A stretch of 64,000 nucleotides of DNA from Clostridiales bacterium (GTDB lineage Bacteria > Bacillota > Clostridia > Christensenellales > UBA1242): the NCBI GenBank assembly GCA_015055745.1, contig SVHS01000002.1:62001-126000 (forward strand). The letters are read 5' to 3'. The notes beneath the pieces were generated by a model, which was not told the origin of the DNA, searched no databases, and worked only from the letters and a program-made list of their open reading frames with translations. Shown piece after piece: positions 25,501-32,530 of the stretch; position 1 is the first letter of the stretch; the number at the start of each line of letters is the position of its first letter. The translations under genes and the position numbers were made by a program.

Positions 25501-27668
25501 ACTACATTGCTGATATCTTGCTTATCAATAGTAAACATCTTGTATGTAGCAGATTCGCCTTCACCTTGTAGCCTGATAAGGTATTGTACATATTGACCGT
25601 CTTGTACATTTACACCTATAGGACCACCATTTGATAAAGTATTTTCACTTAATGTCAACAGCTCTTCACGAGTCGCATATTTTTTGTTGGTGCTAGCATA
25701 ATAATATCCCTTGACTTCTTTTTCAAAAATCTTAGGCTCTTCCCATGTCACAGTCACGCTAGTATTAGTGTAGCCATCACCACCTACATGATTGCCCTTT
25801 GTATCCACTACAGAGACATCGATAGTCTTGGCAGTAAACTCAAATGCAAATACTTGTCTATATGTTTTATTTGCACCACTAGCCTCTTTTCCGACGATCA
25901 CATCTATAAATACCACATAATATCCAGTACTATTGAATGATGTCTGATTTGTATATCGATTTCCTACACCGTCACTAAAGTCAGACTTTGCGCTAAAGAT
26001 ATAGAAGCTTGTATCAGCAAACTCACTATTTCCAGATAGAGACAATGAACCTTGATTTGTCTTTGGGACATTTATCCCTGATATGTCTAATGTAGATATG
26101 CTTGTCACTATATTATCTTTAGTCAAGTTTTTAAGCTCATCATCGTCATAGCCCAATCCCCTTAGCTGAGCATTGATAAGCGAATCTTCACTATCTTGAT
26201 CATCGGCTACTCCATCGTCTAAGATCACTGTACCTTCACGTTTAGTAGAAGGAATAGTCGTATACATAAAGCCTATCTTCTCGTCCTTAAATGCTGACAT
26301 ATCGCGACTTCTTTCATAGCCATTTGGCACAAACAAATCCACACAATCACTAGCATGTGCACTAGTAGCCAATTCATAATACTTCATCTGCGCAGATTCA
26401 AAGCCAGCCTTAGAATAATCTAAATTAAATCCTTGGATATTCAATTTTTTATCCGGAATAGCCATATCGATATTTGGAGCATTATGAGCATTGTATCCAT
26501 CGTAAATATATTCAAAATGGAATAAGTAAGTACCCGGCTCAGTCAACATCACCGTAAGTAGATTTGTAGTATTATTATTTTTATATCTAGATAATTTTAA
26601 AGTTTCATATCTTGTACCTTCATTATTTGCAATTTCACAGCTCAGATTAGCTTCACCCATGCCTAGATTTTGAGTGACAGTAGTATTGTAAGTATATGTC
26701 GTCACTTTTCTATTTGCAGTATGAGTATAGCTCATCTTAAACTTTGTATAATCATATGTCAAAGTAGGATAAGATACAGTTTTGTCTGTATTGAAACCGT
26801 TTTGGCCGATATAATAGTTTACGTATTCTTCTCCACTAGCAGGAGTCTTGCTAAACTCCACCGAATTATTTTCGTCCCAGCCTAGGGTAGGCTCTGCCGT
26901 ATAAGTGACTCCGTCGATATTTACTTTTTCAGTATAAGAACTATTGAATATTAAATAAAAGCAGAATGTTTCTTCATATACTTGCTGATTGTTTTTAGAA
27001 TATGTAAATGTAAATTCATAGTATCCTTCACTAGCGCTATCTTGAGTGATAAGATATGCAAAGTCTAGGTAAAGAGCGCCACTAATACTCACATTTCTCA
27101 CTCCTGGTAAGTCCACATAGTCTAACTTTCCATCTCCATTTATATCACCCCTGTTGAGAGTTATATTAAGGGTAGTCAATTCAGCCGTGATAGTATTATC
27201 AGCTATCTTCACTTCTGTCTTAACAGAATCTTTCTTCACCACATACTGACCTATAGACACCATCACCGCTTCTTGAGTGTTTGTATTCGTTTCTGACACA
27301 TAATTATCTCCAGACTTGACATTGTCCAGCTTGATAAACTGTCCATTGTCCACAACGGTCTTTGAATCATCACCATTTGCAATGTCACTAAAAGAATAAG
27401 AATCATCGTAATTGTAGAAAGTATTATCTCCAGTAAAACTAGAGCTGGTATCATTTGATTTTACTCTAACCTTCTCGACTGACATAATGATATCGTCGCC
27501 GTACAACGCACTAAAAGTCTTACCATCTACTGTGGTGATAGTAGACGCCGGCGCTGCATACACTCCGTTTCCCTTTGGCTTCACACCAAAGCTCAAACAA
27601 ACACCAGCAGTAAACAATACTACTAATGTTAACATTAACTTTAGACTAAACTTAACTTTCCCCTTCAA
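19587..27668 (-). CDS. Giant membrane-anchored Ig-like repeat surface protein
   Basis: 2693 residues. The start is a TTG with AAGGGG 7 nt upstream; it gives a good signal peptide ('KFSLKLMLTLVVLFTAGV', cleavage near 'VYAAPA'). The C terminus has one membrane helix rich in valine ('VWAIVIIVVVVVVVV') followed by 'RNKMRIR', so the protein should be secreted and held by the membrane with the bulk outside. The body is a chain of beta-sandwich modules of roughly 100-150 residues marked by recurring 'D.AGN...Y.v.iD' strands (for example 'LTDQAGNTCNYALVIDR', 'IDSAGNQTQYIVYY'), typical of bacterial Ig-like adhesins. One EF-hand/dockerin-like loop 'DINGDGKLDYVDL' sits at about residue 176. No LPxTG is seen. 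Ligand unknown. It is cotranscribed with the thioesterase downstream. Confidence 0.85.
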   Translation of the reverse strand: MKGKVKFSLKLMLTLVVLFTAGVCLSFGVKPKGNGVYAAPASTITTVDGKTFSALYGDDIIMSVEKVRVKSNDTSSSFTGDNTFYNYDDSYSFSDIANGDDSKTVVDNGQFIKLDNVKSGDNYVSETNTNTQEAVMVSIGQYVVKKDSVKTEVKIADNTITAELTTLNITLNRGDINGDGKLDYVDLPGVRNVSISGALYLDFAYLITQDSASEGYYEFTFTYSKNNQQVYEETFCFYLIFNSSYTEKVNIDGVTYTAEPTLGWDENNSVEFSKTPASGEEYVNYYIGQNGFNTDKTVSYPTLTYDYTKFKMSYTHTANRKVTTYTYNTTVTQNLGMGEANLSCEIANNEGTRYETLKLSRYKNNNTTNLLTVMLTEPGTYLFHFEYIYDGYNAHNAPNIDMAIPDKKLNIQGFNLDYSKAGFESAQMKYYELATSAHASDCVDLFVPNGYERSRDMSAFKDEKIGFMYTTIPSTKREGTVILDDGVADDQDSEDSLINAQLRGLGYDDDELKNLTKDNIVTSISTLDISGINVPKTNQGSLSLSGNSEFADTSFYIFSAKSDFSDGVGNRYTNQTSFNSTGYYVVFIDVIVGKEASGANKTYRQVFAFEFTAKTIDVSVVDTKGNHVGGDGYTNTSVTVTWEEPKIFEKEVKGYYYASTNKKYATREELLTLSENTLSNGGPIGVNVQDGQYVQYLIRLQGEGESATYKMFTIDKQDISNVVPYVIAEKSSNGENHYAFAQDKYGDYVPITNAITDSYVTMLWDNKASGALITAKYSYAPIEVNSDKPTYVNNEAWITTNYGLGEVQTGYEIRKADSRALVEDDCILFDQGIYFITLTDQAGNTCNYALVIDRTEAYFNIESEFVTGKFQMFNDTIHYDIAKYKAFKLGVTPDDNTTADDEISKVINLNFDDKYYEGNHNNKNALAKLFQKNGNDIYLTVVNKGIVAYDDDSIDNAIASNKGTLNYEKSANTSYVRTLYIIGENHTYSSMVIEPHDSSSFMEIEINTDNARGMAFYSDTLNISMADTDENGGDTAKAKRLYTGSDDGEISGITEAKATSSTKVVFVWNIGSGNYEVKEVKYDYYTLDTTSYNKNTYFYTLSRKDVPLFANSLFQNGAVQVGNRGFVSFGGSDVNTQPGLYVVTRSYVDKGAHLDHDELTKKYYFIVDRNGIISTSIGQNIQIGLLEQETSFNDFTQANAPTATFGYAPDKIVDQEYGIYLTTNKLPATLSIPAGKYFSAENESSAGYEAGRLSFAVYFDDIHKQVTGDTEKIFEGDIGELTKGYFTVNIYNYLNQHNTTLLDKLVIDQNNAHWIYLPGRYIVAISDNVLDTDKNTNKIYLGFEITKDEVGPEIEITNGNRGDNLQAVDSYKVGTTGEENYQYNVSVSQEYLKLDIPAYKTDVTEYAQVDPDYLVIEQHYNNGSKSYIDTTKDGALYTLNGAGTLSNGQKVVVNNTNGGYSVYLDTILRDEVGNIDEDSLTKPLYYVVKVRYKVDDATLRAYHYYDESGNLVDFYETTYTITIDREAPIVNVKNLHDSDSLVSYYNAQFGTDTMYENSYHETYSRVFFTNQYAKYYEATKDIGKIFAYRATKDTPYSTEDIKEIYVSKAISDISKYILSLPYRSGYTSVTVADNMTFDTLFDGAGYYEVIEIDSAGNQTQYIVYYSDSETSFSGTITANMTTGKSGNISIGTTMNKETYNIFGVKEDGVNVDTLTNDCFIRIELSNASTGEKTGINTFANTDTKVLQKDIEKLLNDATPGNYAFTIYYRGVETKEDKVNIIAKYPSISINKYDANKIKDLDINQLIEKKTVDDKETYYINLNGANRYNEEDKIWYYATKIVVKYKNKDGDDVEETYNGNINDDGNIEYCLGDDTTPLGKTELLCLENTTYQISMTDITGDTKSMRFNTAGKEFYSIEFAGNGESMHSNYDYYAYTSATLSVDETLFTYSIEYRKNGENWVTWNNDVEYITINDEGNIVFCGGDFLSGNQGVYQFKVIIKYGEETEQIYNITIDNTIGEVNLRDTKGTKKDMVEYYNAEYYDTTVQTDSTSSGIMNLSWVKEDSEYFVYKYYLYDEIKEEYREDFTNLENGYRKINLNNVSSYVINTATESSGRYRLVVEVWTNEEESKYVGNRVYAFEVQAVNNQIYYVRNVETGLAVFSNTSYKVSELTSQMQTNIENLWGDIKSSIPLYISSDELQVVLSDSENVTNSGEEIIEDNDDYTFSMYKISKGETFTVYLGILRVKETDELVSNLRVVKTEDSTAQNNYLKDDTTSYSIIGSDSSVTISLDGTYLNTGDVLLNKNQLILEVSYNGTLLEECVMTDVNPDDEIFTFSYTIIGNGDYTFRFLDKAGNVHKFSNGLDTLQLLVLREVAVVAVVDKVDEKTGEPYAYEHAPIDNAYYNSAVTIKVYASTKYVTSSISVTATRNGEHYTVKQTTNPYIFSEFGTYKVTITGQFWDGTQTYDLVKELRFTILNVKEARPSIDLTALSGYDIVKVKNPTNLDVTEDFLSMIKTSDIGGLLVTYEKIMENANNLKVSAGKLTFTITYVVKDDFYPSRAIDLAFTLNSESPKIDCSLAKGESTNKSFTISFNPAILYEQIGECYVYVNGMEVAHITEENRPNILQTKTISFKENGAGDYYIKLQSGSGNIWDHYKVTITEPLNVWAIVIIVVVVVVVVTVTVVIIVLRNKMRIR

Positions 27669-27727
27669 AGTGATCCCCTTTTTATTTTCCCAAATCAGAG
27701 AGAAAATATTTGTATTTTGATATAAGA

Positions 27728-27756
27728 ATTATATCATATCAAAAAGTAAAAAACAA
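27728..27756 (-). promoter_or_regulatory. Predicted promoter of the 2693-residue protein gene
   Basis: TTGTTT (27751-27756), 17 bp, TATAAT (27728-27733) on the minus strand, about 60 nt before the TTG start. The rest of the 27669-27951 gap is extremely AT-rich with no other feature I can support. Confidence 0.55.
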
Positions 27757-27951
27757 ATAAATAATATTTATTTTTTAACATTTTCAAAAGCACTATACCA
27801 TAGGGATAAATTCATTTTTTGAAAAATTAAAAAATATTTATTCAAACAAATTACTTTATTTATTTTTATAATTTAATAAAAATTTTAAAAATTTATCAAA
27901 AATCAATAAAAAATACACCAAAAATAATGATTTTAGCGTATTTTTAAAAGT

Positions 27952-29388
27952 TTATATCAATTTTTCCACATCTTTTACAGTGACTAACTTCATAGTTTTA
28001 GCAAACTCTAAAGTATTGGCATCTATATAGTAAAAGTATACCCCATCGATCCTCTCCGTGATAAATTCATATGCAGATATCTCTGTTCCGCTGTCCAAAC
28101 GGATAATGGCCTTGCTAGACTTGATCACAATATAGTCAAATCCTAAGAGTTTTTCCGCTTCATCAACGCTAGCATTAAATTCTATTTCCCTATCCACATG
28201 ATTTAAAGCATAATTTACTGCCTCAAAACCTATAATCTCTTGAGCAGTCAAATCCACTTTCACTTTCACAAGATCAGGATACATGATCACACCATCAATC
28301 ACTGGAGCTAAATTAATATATGCCACATTTTGATTGACTTCTTGCCATACACTTTCCATACTCTCAAATCCAATGTTGTTTGCAAAATTTTTAGCCATTT
28401 CTTGAGCTTCTTCTTTAGATATTATAGGGTCCCCGCCTTCCGCATATCCTGAAATAGTAATCAATAATCCACCACGCTTGCTGACCTGAGCATTAAATTT
28501 TTTATCATCAACACTCACTTCATAGTCATACGTAGAAATATCACCATTTGTCTCTTGCAAAAATGAGATTTCCACATCTTTTCGATTGCTGTACACAGTG
28601 TTTTGTAGATAATTTCTTGCTTCCGCTTCCGTTATTTCTTTTTCTGGTAAACCTTTTACCTCAGCAGTCTCCAATGCTGTAGAAAATGGCCCATCAAATA
28701 TCATAGACGGATATTCTATAGCTTCACTCGTAAGATTTCCCATACCCGCAGAAAGTTCATTCATTCCAGTACCATCAAACACACTTGCATCTACAAAATT
28801 AAAATTACTATCATACATTCCAAAGCTTTGCTCATTAAAATTTGACTTTATTTCTCCTACCACGATAGCAATTCTATCAAACAATAACTCTTGTTCTACA
28901 GTCAAATCTTCACCCTTATTTAATACAGTAGAATACGCTTCACACACCCCATTTACTTGATTGAAAAATTTTGTGGCAGACACTACATTTTCCTCATCTA
29001 TGGGTAGCACACTGAGTCCAGCCAAGATATAATTACAGTCTTGCATCATATCTTGCATTGTGCTAAGTTTTGATTGTTTTGTATTAAGAGTAGCATACTT
29101 TGACAAATCCACTGCTAGATTGTTTACATTGTCCACCATAGAATAATAGCTGGCAGTATACACTCCTTCCAATACATTCGCATTTTGTTTGCTAGAATTA
29201 TATATCTGATAATATGCAATTAATACACAAGTCAAAATAATCAACAAGCTCACTATAGTCACTATCAATACTGGGATTATTTTTTGTGCATTACTTTTTT
29301 GTTTTGTTTTTTTATCTTCATTTACTTTTGACTGATTATTTTCTTTTGCCTCATTATAATCAACACTTGTAATCTTTTTATTGTCCAT
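27952..29388 (-). CDS. ypeB: Germination protein YpeB
   Basis: 478 residues, normal for YpeB, which is needed for SleB assembly and stability in the spore and for cortex hydrolysis control. One membrane segment lies near the N terminus ('IIPVLIVTIVSLLIILTCVLI', shown in part, about residues 37-60), the rest being outside. Family marks include 'YPSMIFDGPFSTAL' in the middle and C-terminal PepSY-like repeats ('ISKEEAQEMAKNFANNIGF', 'EFNASVDEAEKLLGFDYIV'). It is 104 bp downstream of sleB, the conserved sleB-ypeB order. Transcription in the forespore is expected from known biology; I did not identify a sigma-G site. Confidence 0.93.
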   Translation of the reverse strand: MDNKKITSVDYNEAKENNQSKVNEDKKTKQKSNAQKIIPVLIVTIVSLLIILTCVLIAYYQIYNSSKQNANVLEGVYTASYYSMVDNVNNLAVDLSKYATLNTKQSKLSTMQDMMQDCNYILAGLSVLPIDEENVVSATKFFNQVNGVCEAYSTVLNKGEDLTVEQELLFDRIAIVVGEIKSNFNEQSFGMYDSNFNFVDASVFDGTGMNELSAGMGNLTSEAIEYPSMIFDGPFSTALETAEVKGLPEKEITEAEARNYLQNTVYSNRKDVEISFLQETNGDISTYDYEVSVDDKKFNAQVSKRGGLLITISGYAEGGDPIISKEEAQEMAKNFANNIGFESMESVWQEVNQNVAYINLAPVIDGVIMYPDLVKVKVDLTAQEIIGFEAVNYALNHVDREIEFNASVDEAEKLLGFDYIVIKSSKAIIRLDSGTEISAYEFITERIDGVYFYYIDANTLEFAKTMKLVTVKDVEKLI

Positions 29389-29492
29389 AATTTCTCCTTG
29401 TTTATTTTTAGAAAATTATTTAAAAATTTATTAAATATTATATTTTTTAATAAAAATAATTAATTTTTTATTATTTTTTTAATATTTTTTTA

Positions 29493-30191
29493 TTACACAG
29501 CAAATACATGCTTTCCTATCTGTGTCACTTTTTTAGTGGTCCATATCCACTTGCTAGTAGCAGTAGCTGGATTGTAATAATACACACAGCCGTAAGTAGG
29601 ATCCCAACCATTTAACGCATCATCAGCCGCCTGATATGCTGTCTGATTTGGCTCTAGATTTATCTGTCCATCATTCACTGCTGTAAAAGCCCATGGTTGA
29701 TAGATTACTCCTGCCACAGTATTTGGAAATCTACTATCTTCTACACGATTTAATACCACAGCACCAATAGCCACTTGACCAGTATAACTTTCTCCTCTAG
29801 CCTCAGCATAGATAACTTTCGCTAATAGGTATCTATCATTGCTATTATAATTTGAACTACTAGTAGTATTCTTCACACTCAAACCCATTTTTGCTGCAGT
29901 AAGTGGACCTACTATACCGTCTTGCGTTAGCCCATATCTTTTTTGGAAAGCTTTGACAGCAGCCTTTGTCTTTGGTCCGTTTATACCATCTACATTACCT
30001 TTATAATATCCCCATTTTTTTAGTCTTTTTTGCACCTCTGTGGTGTCTGCCGTCGCTGCAGACACAGTATCCAGTGTAGCAATGGTTTCTACAACCTCAG
30101 ACTGATGAGGAGCATTTACCGCTCCGACACTAGTCGCCACACCTAATAGTCCGCATACTAGCACCATCATAAATATCATCATTTTTTTCAT
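29493..30191 (-). CDS. sleB: Spore cortex-lytic enzyme SleB
   Basis: 232 residues with a signal peptide (about residues 1-24), a peptidoglycan-binding domain (about 52-104, 'VQKRLKKWGYYKG', 'DGINGPKTKAAVKAFQKRYG' in part, 'TQDGIVGPLT') and the C-terminal Hydrolase_2 lytic-transglycosylase domain (about 118-232). The catalytic Glu is predicted to be Glu130 in 'VIYAEARGE', followed by 'GQVAIGAVVLNRV' and 'FPNTVAGVIYQP'. The enzyme cuts cortex peptidoglycan containing muramic-delta-lactam during germination. It precedes ypeB in the expected operon and follows spoIIR by 9 bp. Confidence 0.96.
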   Translation of the reverse strand: MKKMMIFMMVLVCGLLGVATSVGAVNAPHQSEVVETIATLDTVSAATADTTEVQKRLKKWGYYKGNVDGINGPKTKAAVKAFQKRYGLTQDGIVGPLTAAKMGLSVKNTTSSSNYNSNDRYLLAKVIYAEARGESYTGQVAIGAVVLNRVEDSRFPNTVAGVIYQPWAFTAVNDGQINLEPNQTAYQAADDALNGWDPTYGCVYYYNPATATSKWIWTTKKVTQIGKHVFAV

Positions 30192-30200
30192 AATCTCTCC

Positions 30201-30722
30201 CTAATTAAACAAATAATCAAACCATTCAGCGATTTTTGATTTATATTTAATTTGGATATTGTTTTCGTTTTTATTCACAAAACATAAAGGCGGATACATC
30301 ACACACCACCAATTATCACCCTCAGCTTCACCAAGCTCCACTATCACAGCATCATAATACCCAGATTCAAGCGTCGTATTACTGTATGTCCTAGTCGGAA
30401 AATACTCATTAGAGACTTTTATATTTACACTATAATTAAAACCTTTGTTTCTTAAAATTTGATCACATTTTTTGGACAATTCCACACTCTTTTCTTCCAC
30501 TACTTGTATTGCTTTTTCTTTGCTCTCTATATTGCAAAACTCAGGAGTTAAATACTCCACCAAAAAAGCCTTTATTTCATACTTGACACTCTGATCCACT
30601 GCACTATTGCTATTCGCTCTTATATGTAGTCTTAGATAATCATATTCTTCTTTTTGAGGAACACACAAGGCACCCACTATCACAAACATCACCAAACAAA
30701 TAACATAAATAAATTTTTTCAT
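30201..30722 (-). CDS. spoIIR: Stage II sporulation protein R
   Basis: 173 residues from the ATG at 30722; the longer ORF runs back through the upstream terminator. The N terminus is a secretion signal ('FIYVICLVMFVIVGALCV'). Core family motifs are 'LRLHIRANSNSAVDQSVKY' and 'WWCVMYPPLCFVN'. SpoIIR is made in the forespore under sigma-F, secreted, and triggers SpoIIGA to process pro-sigma-E in the mother cell. No clear Shine-Dalgarno precedes the ATG. sleB begins 9 bp downstream, an unusual closeness since sleB is normally a later forespore gene, so readthrough or an internal promoter is possible. Confidence 0.93.
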   Translation of the reverse strand: MKKFIYVICLVMFVIVGALCVPQKEEYDYLRLHIRANSNSAVDQSVKYEIKAFLVEYLTPEFCNIESKEKAIQVVEEKSVELSKKCDQILRNKGFNYSVNIKVSNEYFPTRTYSNTTLESGYYDAVIVELGEAEGDNWWCVMYPPLCFVNKNENNIQIKYKSKIAEWFDYLFN

Positions 30723-30742
30723 ATCTAGATAATCGGTAGAAA

Positions 30743-30775
30743 AAATAAAAAAATACGCAAATTTTATGCGTATTT
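30743..30775 (-). terminator. Terminator of the amidase-like gene
   Basis: Minus-strand hairpin AAATACGCA/TGCGTATTT (30751-30775) followed by a long T-rich run, between the amidase-like stop and spoIIR. Confidence 0.8.
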
Positions 30776-30799
30776 TGATGGTTTTTTGTAAATTTTTAT

Positions 30800-31858
30800 T
30801 TAATTTGGATTTGATCGACCAACGGAAGAATTTAATGCATTCCAAGTATTTCTACCCACCACACCATCAGAAGATAGATTGTTTTCAGTCTGGAAAGCTC
30901 TCACAGCTCTCTCTGTCTCAGGTCCAAAGATTCCATCTAAGCTGGTGATAGGATACAAAAAAGATAGTAATAATTTTTGCAAAAATAATACTGCGCTATT
31001 TCTACTACCTCGTCTCAATACTGTAGCAGACGGGTCGATATTCAACAATTTATTCCAAGTATTTCTACCCACTATACCGTCTGCAGTGAGATTATTGTTT
31101 CTCTGAAAATCCAACACTGCTCTATAAGTATTGCCACCAAAGTCTCCGTCCGCTACTAGATTATATCCGTACTGATTAAGAATGTATTGAAGTATGGTGA
31201 CGAAATTTCCTCTTGAGCCTTGTCTGATGGTAGGGAAATTATTTAGGCTTCGCGCCACATACGGCACCTGTAAAAATTCGCACACACCCTTGCAAGTCGC
31301 CTCACCGACAGCAAGAGTATAATTTGGATTTATCATCAGCTTAGCCTCATCGAAGTTTGTCATAAATCCTGCTTCTATAAGCGTAGAAGGGCAATTTACA
31401 TTACTCAATACCCCTACAGATAATTGACCTACAAATCTTCCATTAGGATTTGCATTTGCTATTATAGATTCATATACTTCTTCGCTCAATTGTCTACTCG
31501 CTGTAGGATATGGATTATAAGGACTATAATAAACCTCCACACCACGAGCCGAATTGAAATTATTGCCCGAGCCGAATGCATTGTATGCAAATGTGACAAG
31601 TAAATTTAATCCAGCACGATTTGCCCTCACCACACGAGTGGAAATATTTACATCTTGTATTTCTGGGTGGATATCATATACTCTAAATCCACACCTTAGG
31701 CACGCCAAAATAAAAGCAATCTTTGCCTCTCTATTAAATTCATTTTCATAAAAACTCCTACCGATATAAGATATTACTGGAGTACGTTTGCCAGCCGTGG
31801 GTGGATTTAACCCATGCTCGTCATTTGCACCTATTAAAAAATCTCTCGCGTTTGCCAT
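30800..31858 (-). CDS. Amidase_3-like protein with two peptidoglycan-binding domains, zinc site apparently incomplete
   Basis: 352 residues. Residues 1-200 match the zinc N-acetylmuramoyl-L-alanine amidase fold (Amidase_3): 'NDEHGLNPPTAGKRTP' with His15, 'ENEFNREA' with Glu40, and 'STLIEAGFMTN' with Glu162. The usual second zinc His ('SIHYNA') is replaced: the sequence is 'VTFAYNAFGSG' with Ala91. Two PG_binding_1 repeats follow (about 210-272 'TVLQYILNQYGYNLVADGDFG'-type in part, and 285-345 'SLDGIFGPETERAVRAFQ'). There is no signal peptide, unlike exported autolysins, suggesting mother-cell or spore action, or use after lysis. Neighbours are spore genes, supporting a cortex or coat role. 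Activity is doubtful given the missing ligand. Confidence 0.85.
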   Translation of the reverse strand: MANARDFLIGANDEHGLNPPTAGKRTPVISYIGRSFYENEFNREAKIAFILACLRCGFRVYDIHPEIQDVNISTRVVRANRAGLNLLVTFAYNAFGSGNNFNSARGVEVYYSPYNPYPTASRQLSEEVYESIIANANPNGRFVGQLSVGVLSNVNCPSTLIEAGFMTNFDEAKLMINPNYTLAVGEATCKGVCEFLQVPYVARSLNNFPTIRQGSRGNFVTILQYILNQYGYNLVADGDFGGNTYRAVLDFQRNNNLTADGIVGRNTWNKLLNIDPSATVLRRGSRNSAVLFLQKLLLSFLYPITSLDGIFGPETERAVRAFQTENNLSSDGVVGRNTWNALNSSVGRSNPN

Positions 31859-31899
31859 ATTTACCTCATCATTACATATGATAATACGCGTTTATTTGT

Positions 31900-31925
31900 T
31901 AAAAAAATCCACATGTGTGGATTAT
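31900..31925 (-). terminator. Terminator of the hisS-hydrogenase-HD transcription unit
   Basis: Perfect hairpin AATCCACA-TG-TGTGGATT (31906-31923), T-run on the minus strand. The HD-gene stop codon begins inside it. Confidence 0.85.
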
Positions 31926-32521
31926 TTTATAGATTCATCTAGATAGACTGCTTCCATATCTGAAATGTGAAATAACACAGCTGTAGGATATCTATTGAAC
32001 GCATCTGCCATATCACTACTGCCTTGATTTCTTGGGTCAAAACCTCCCATATGCCAGTTTATAGCCATCGCTTCTTCACGAGTGAGTCTCATGTATCCAC
32101 TGATGATATACACAGATTTTTCACCATGACCGTATGGGAGTGAATTGTTGTACGCATAGTAAGGCACTTGTATCCACTGACCGTCCACTTTCTGATTTCT
32201 ATAGTCGACATTGTATGTATTTACTTTACATAAATCATGTAGCAATGCAATAATCGCTATACTTTCGTCAGAGATTACTTCAAAATATTTTTCACCATAC
32301 TCCTTTATGATGTTTTTCTTGTATCTATGATAAGTGTTTAACGAATGAAAGCAAAGTCCGCCCTCAAACGCACTGTGTCTCCTACCGCTCGCAGGCGCGA
32401 CGAAAAAGTCACTATGGTTTGTGAGATAATCTAGCAACGCATTCGCACCCTCACGCTTGATATTATCTGTAAATATCTTGATAAACTCAGTCTTGTAATC
32501 AATCATTGTTTTTTCTTCCAT
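31922..32521 (-). CDS. HD-domain phosphohydrolase-like protein
   Basis: 199 residues, soluble. HD-superfamily metal motifs are visible: 'RRHSAFEGGLCFHSLNTY' with His49 and His59, 'ALLHDLCKVNTY' with the His95-Asp96 pair and Lys99, 'LPYGHGEKSVYI' and 'AINWHMGG'. The family hydrolyses phosphomonoesters or nucleotides; the substrate here is unknown. It lies 9 bp downstream of the hydrogenase gene and is the last gene of that unit. Such HD proteins are common in clostridial and phage genomes. The start ATG has an AGGAGG-like site (minus strand 32524-32530). Confidence 0.88.
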   Translation of the reverse strand: MEEKTMIDYKTEFIKIFTDNIKREGANALLDYLTNHSDFFVAPASGRRHSAFEGGLCFHSLNTYHRYKKNIIKEYGEKYFEVISDESIAIIALLHDLCKVNTYNVDYRNQKVDGQWIQVPYYAYNNSLPYGHGEKSVYIISGYMRLTREEAMAINWHMGGFDPRNQGSSDMADAFNRYPTAVLFHISDMEAVYLDESIK

Positions 32522-32530
32522 GCTTTCCTC

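Noticed and set aside
30723-30845. N-terminal extension of spoIIR in the ORF track
   Set aside because: It runs through the amidase terminator and lacks a signal peptide; the ATG at 30722 gives the expected SpoIIR N terminus.
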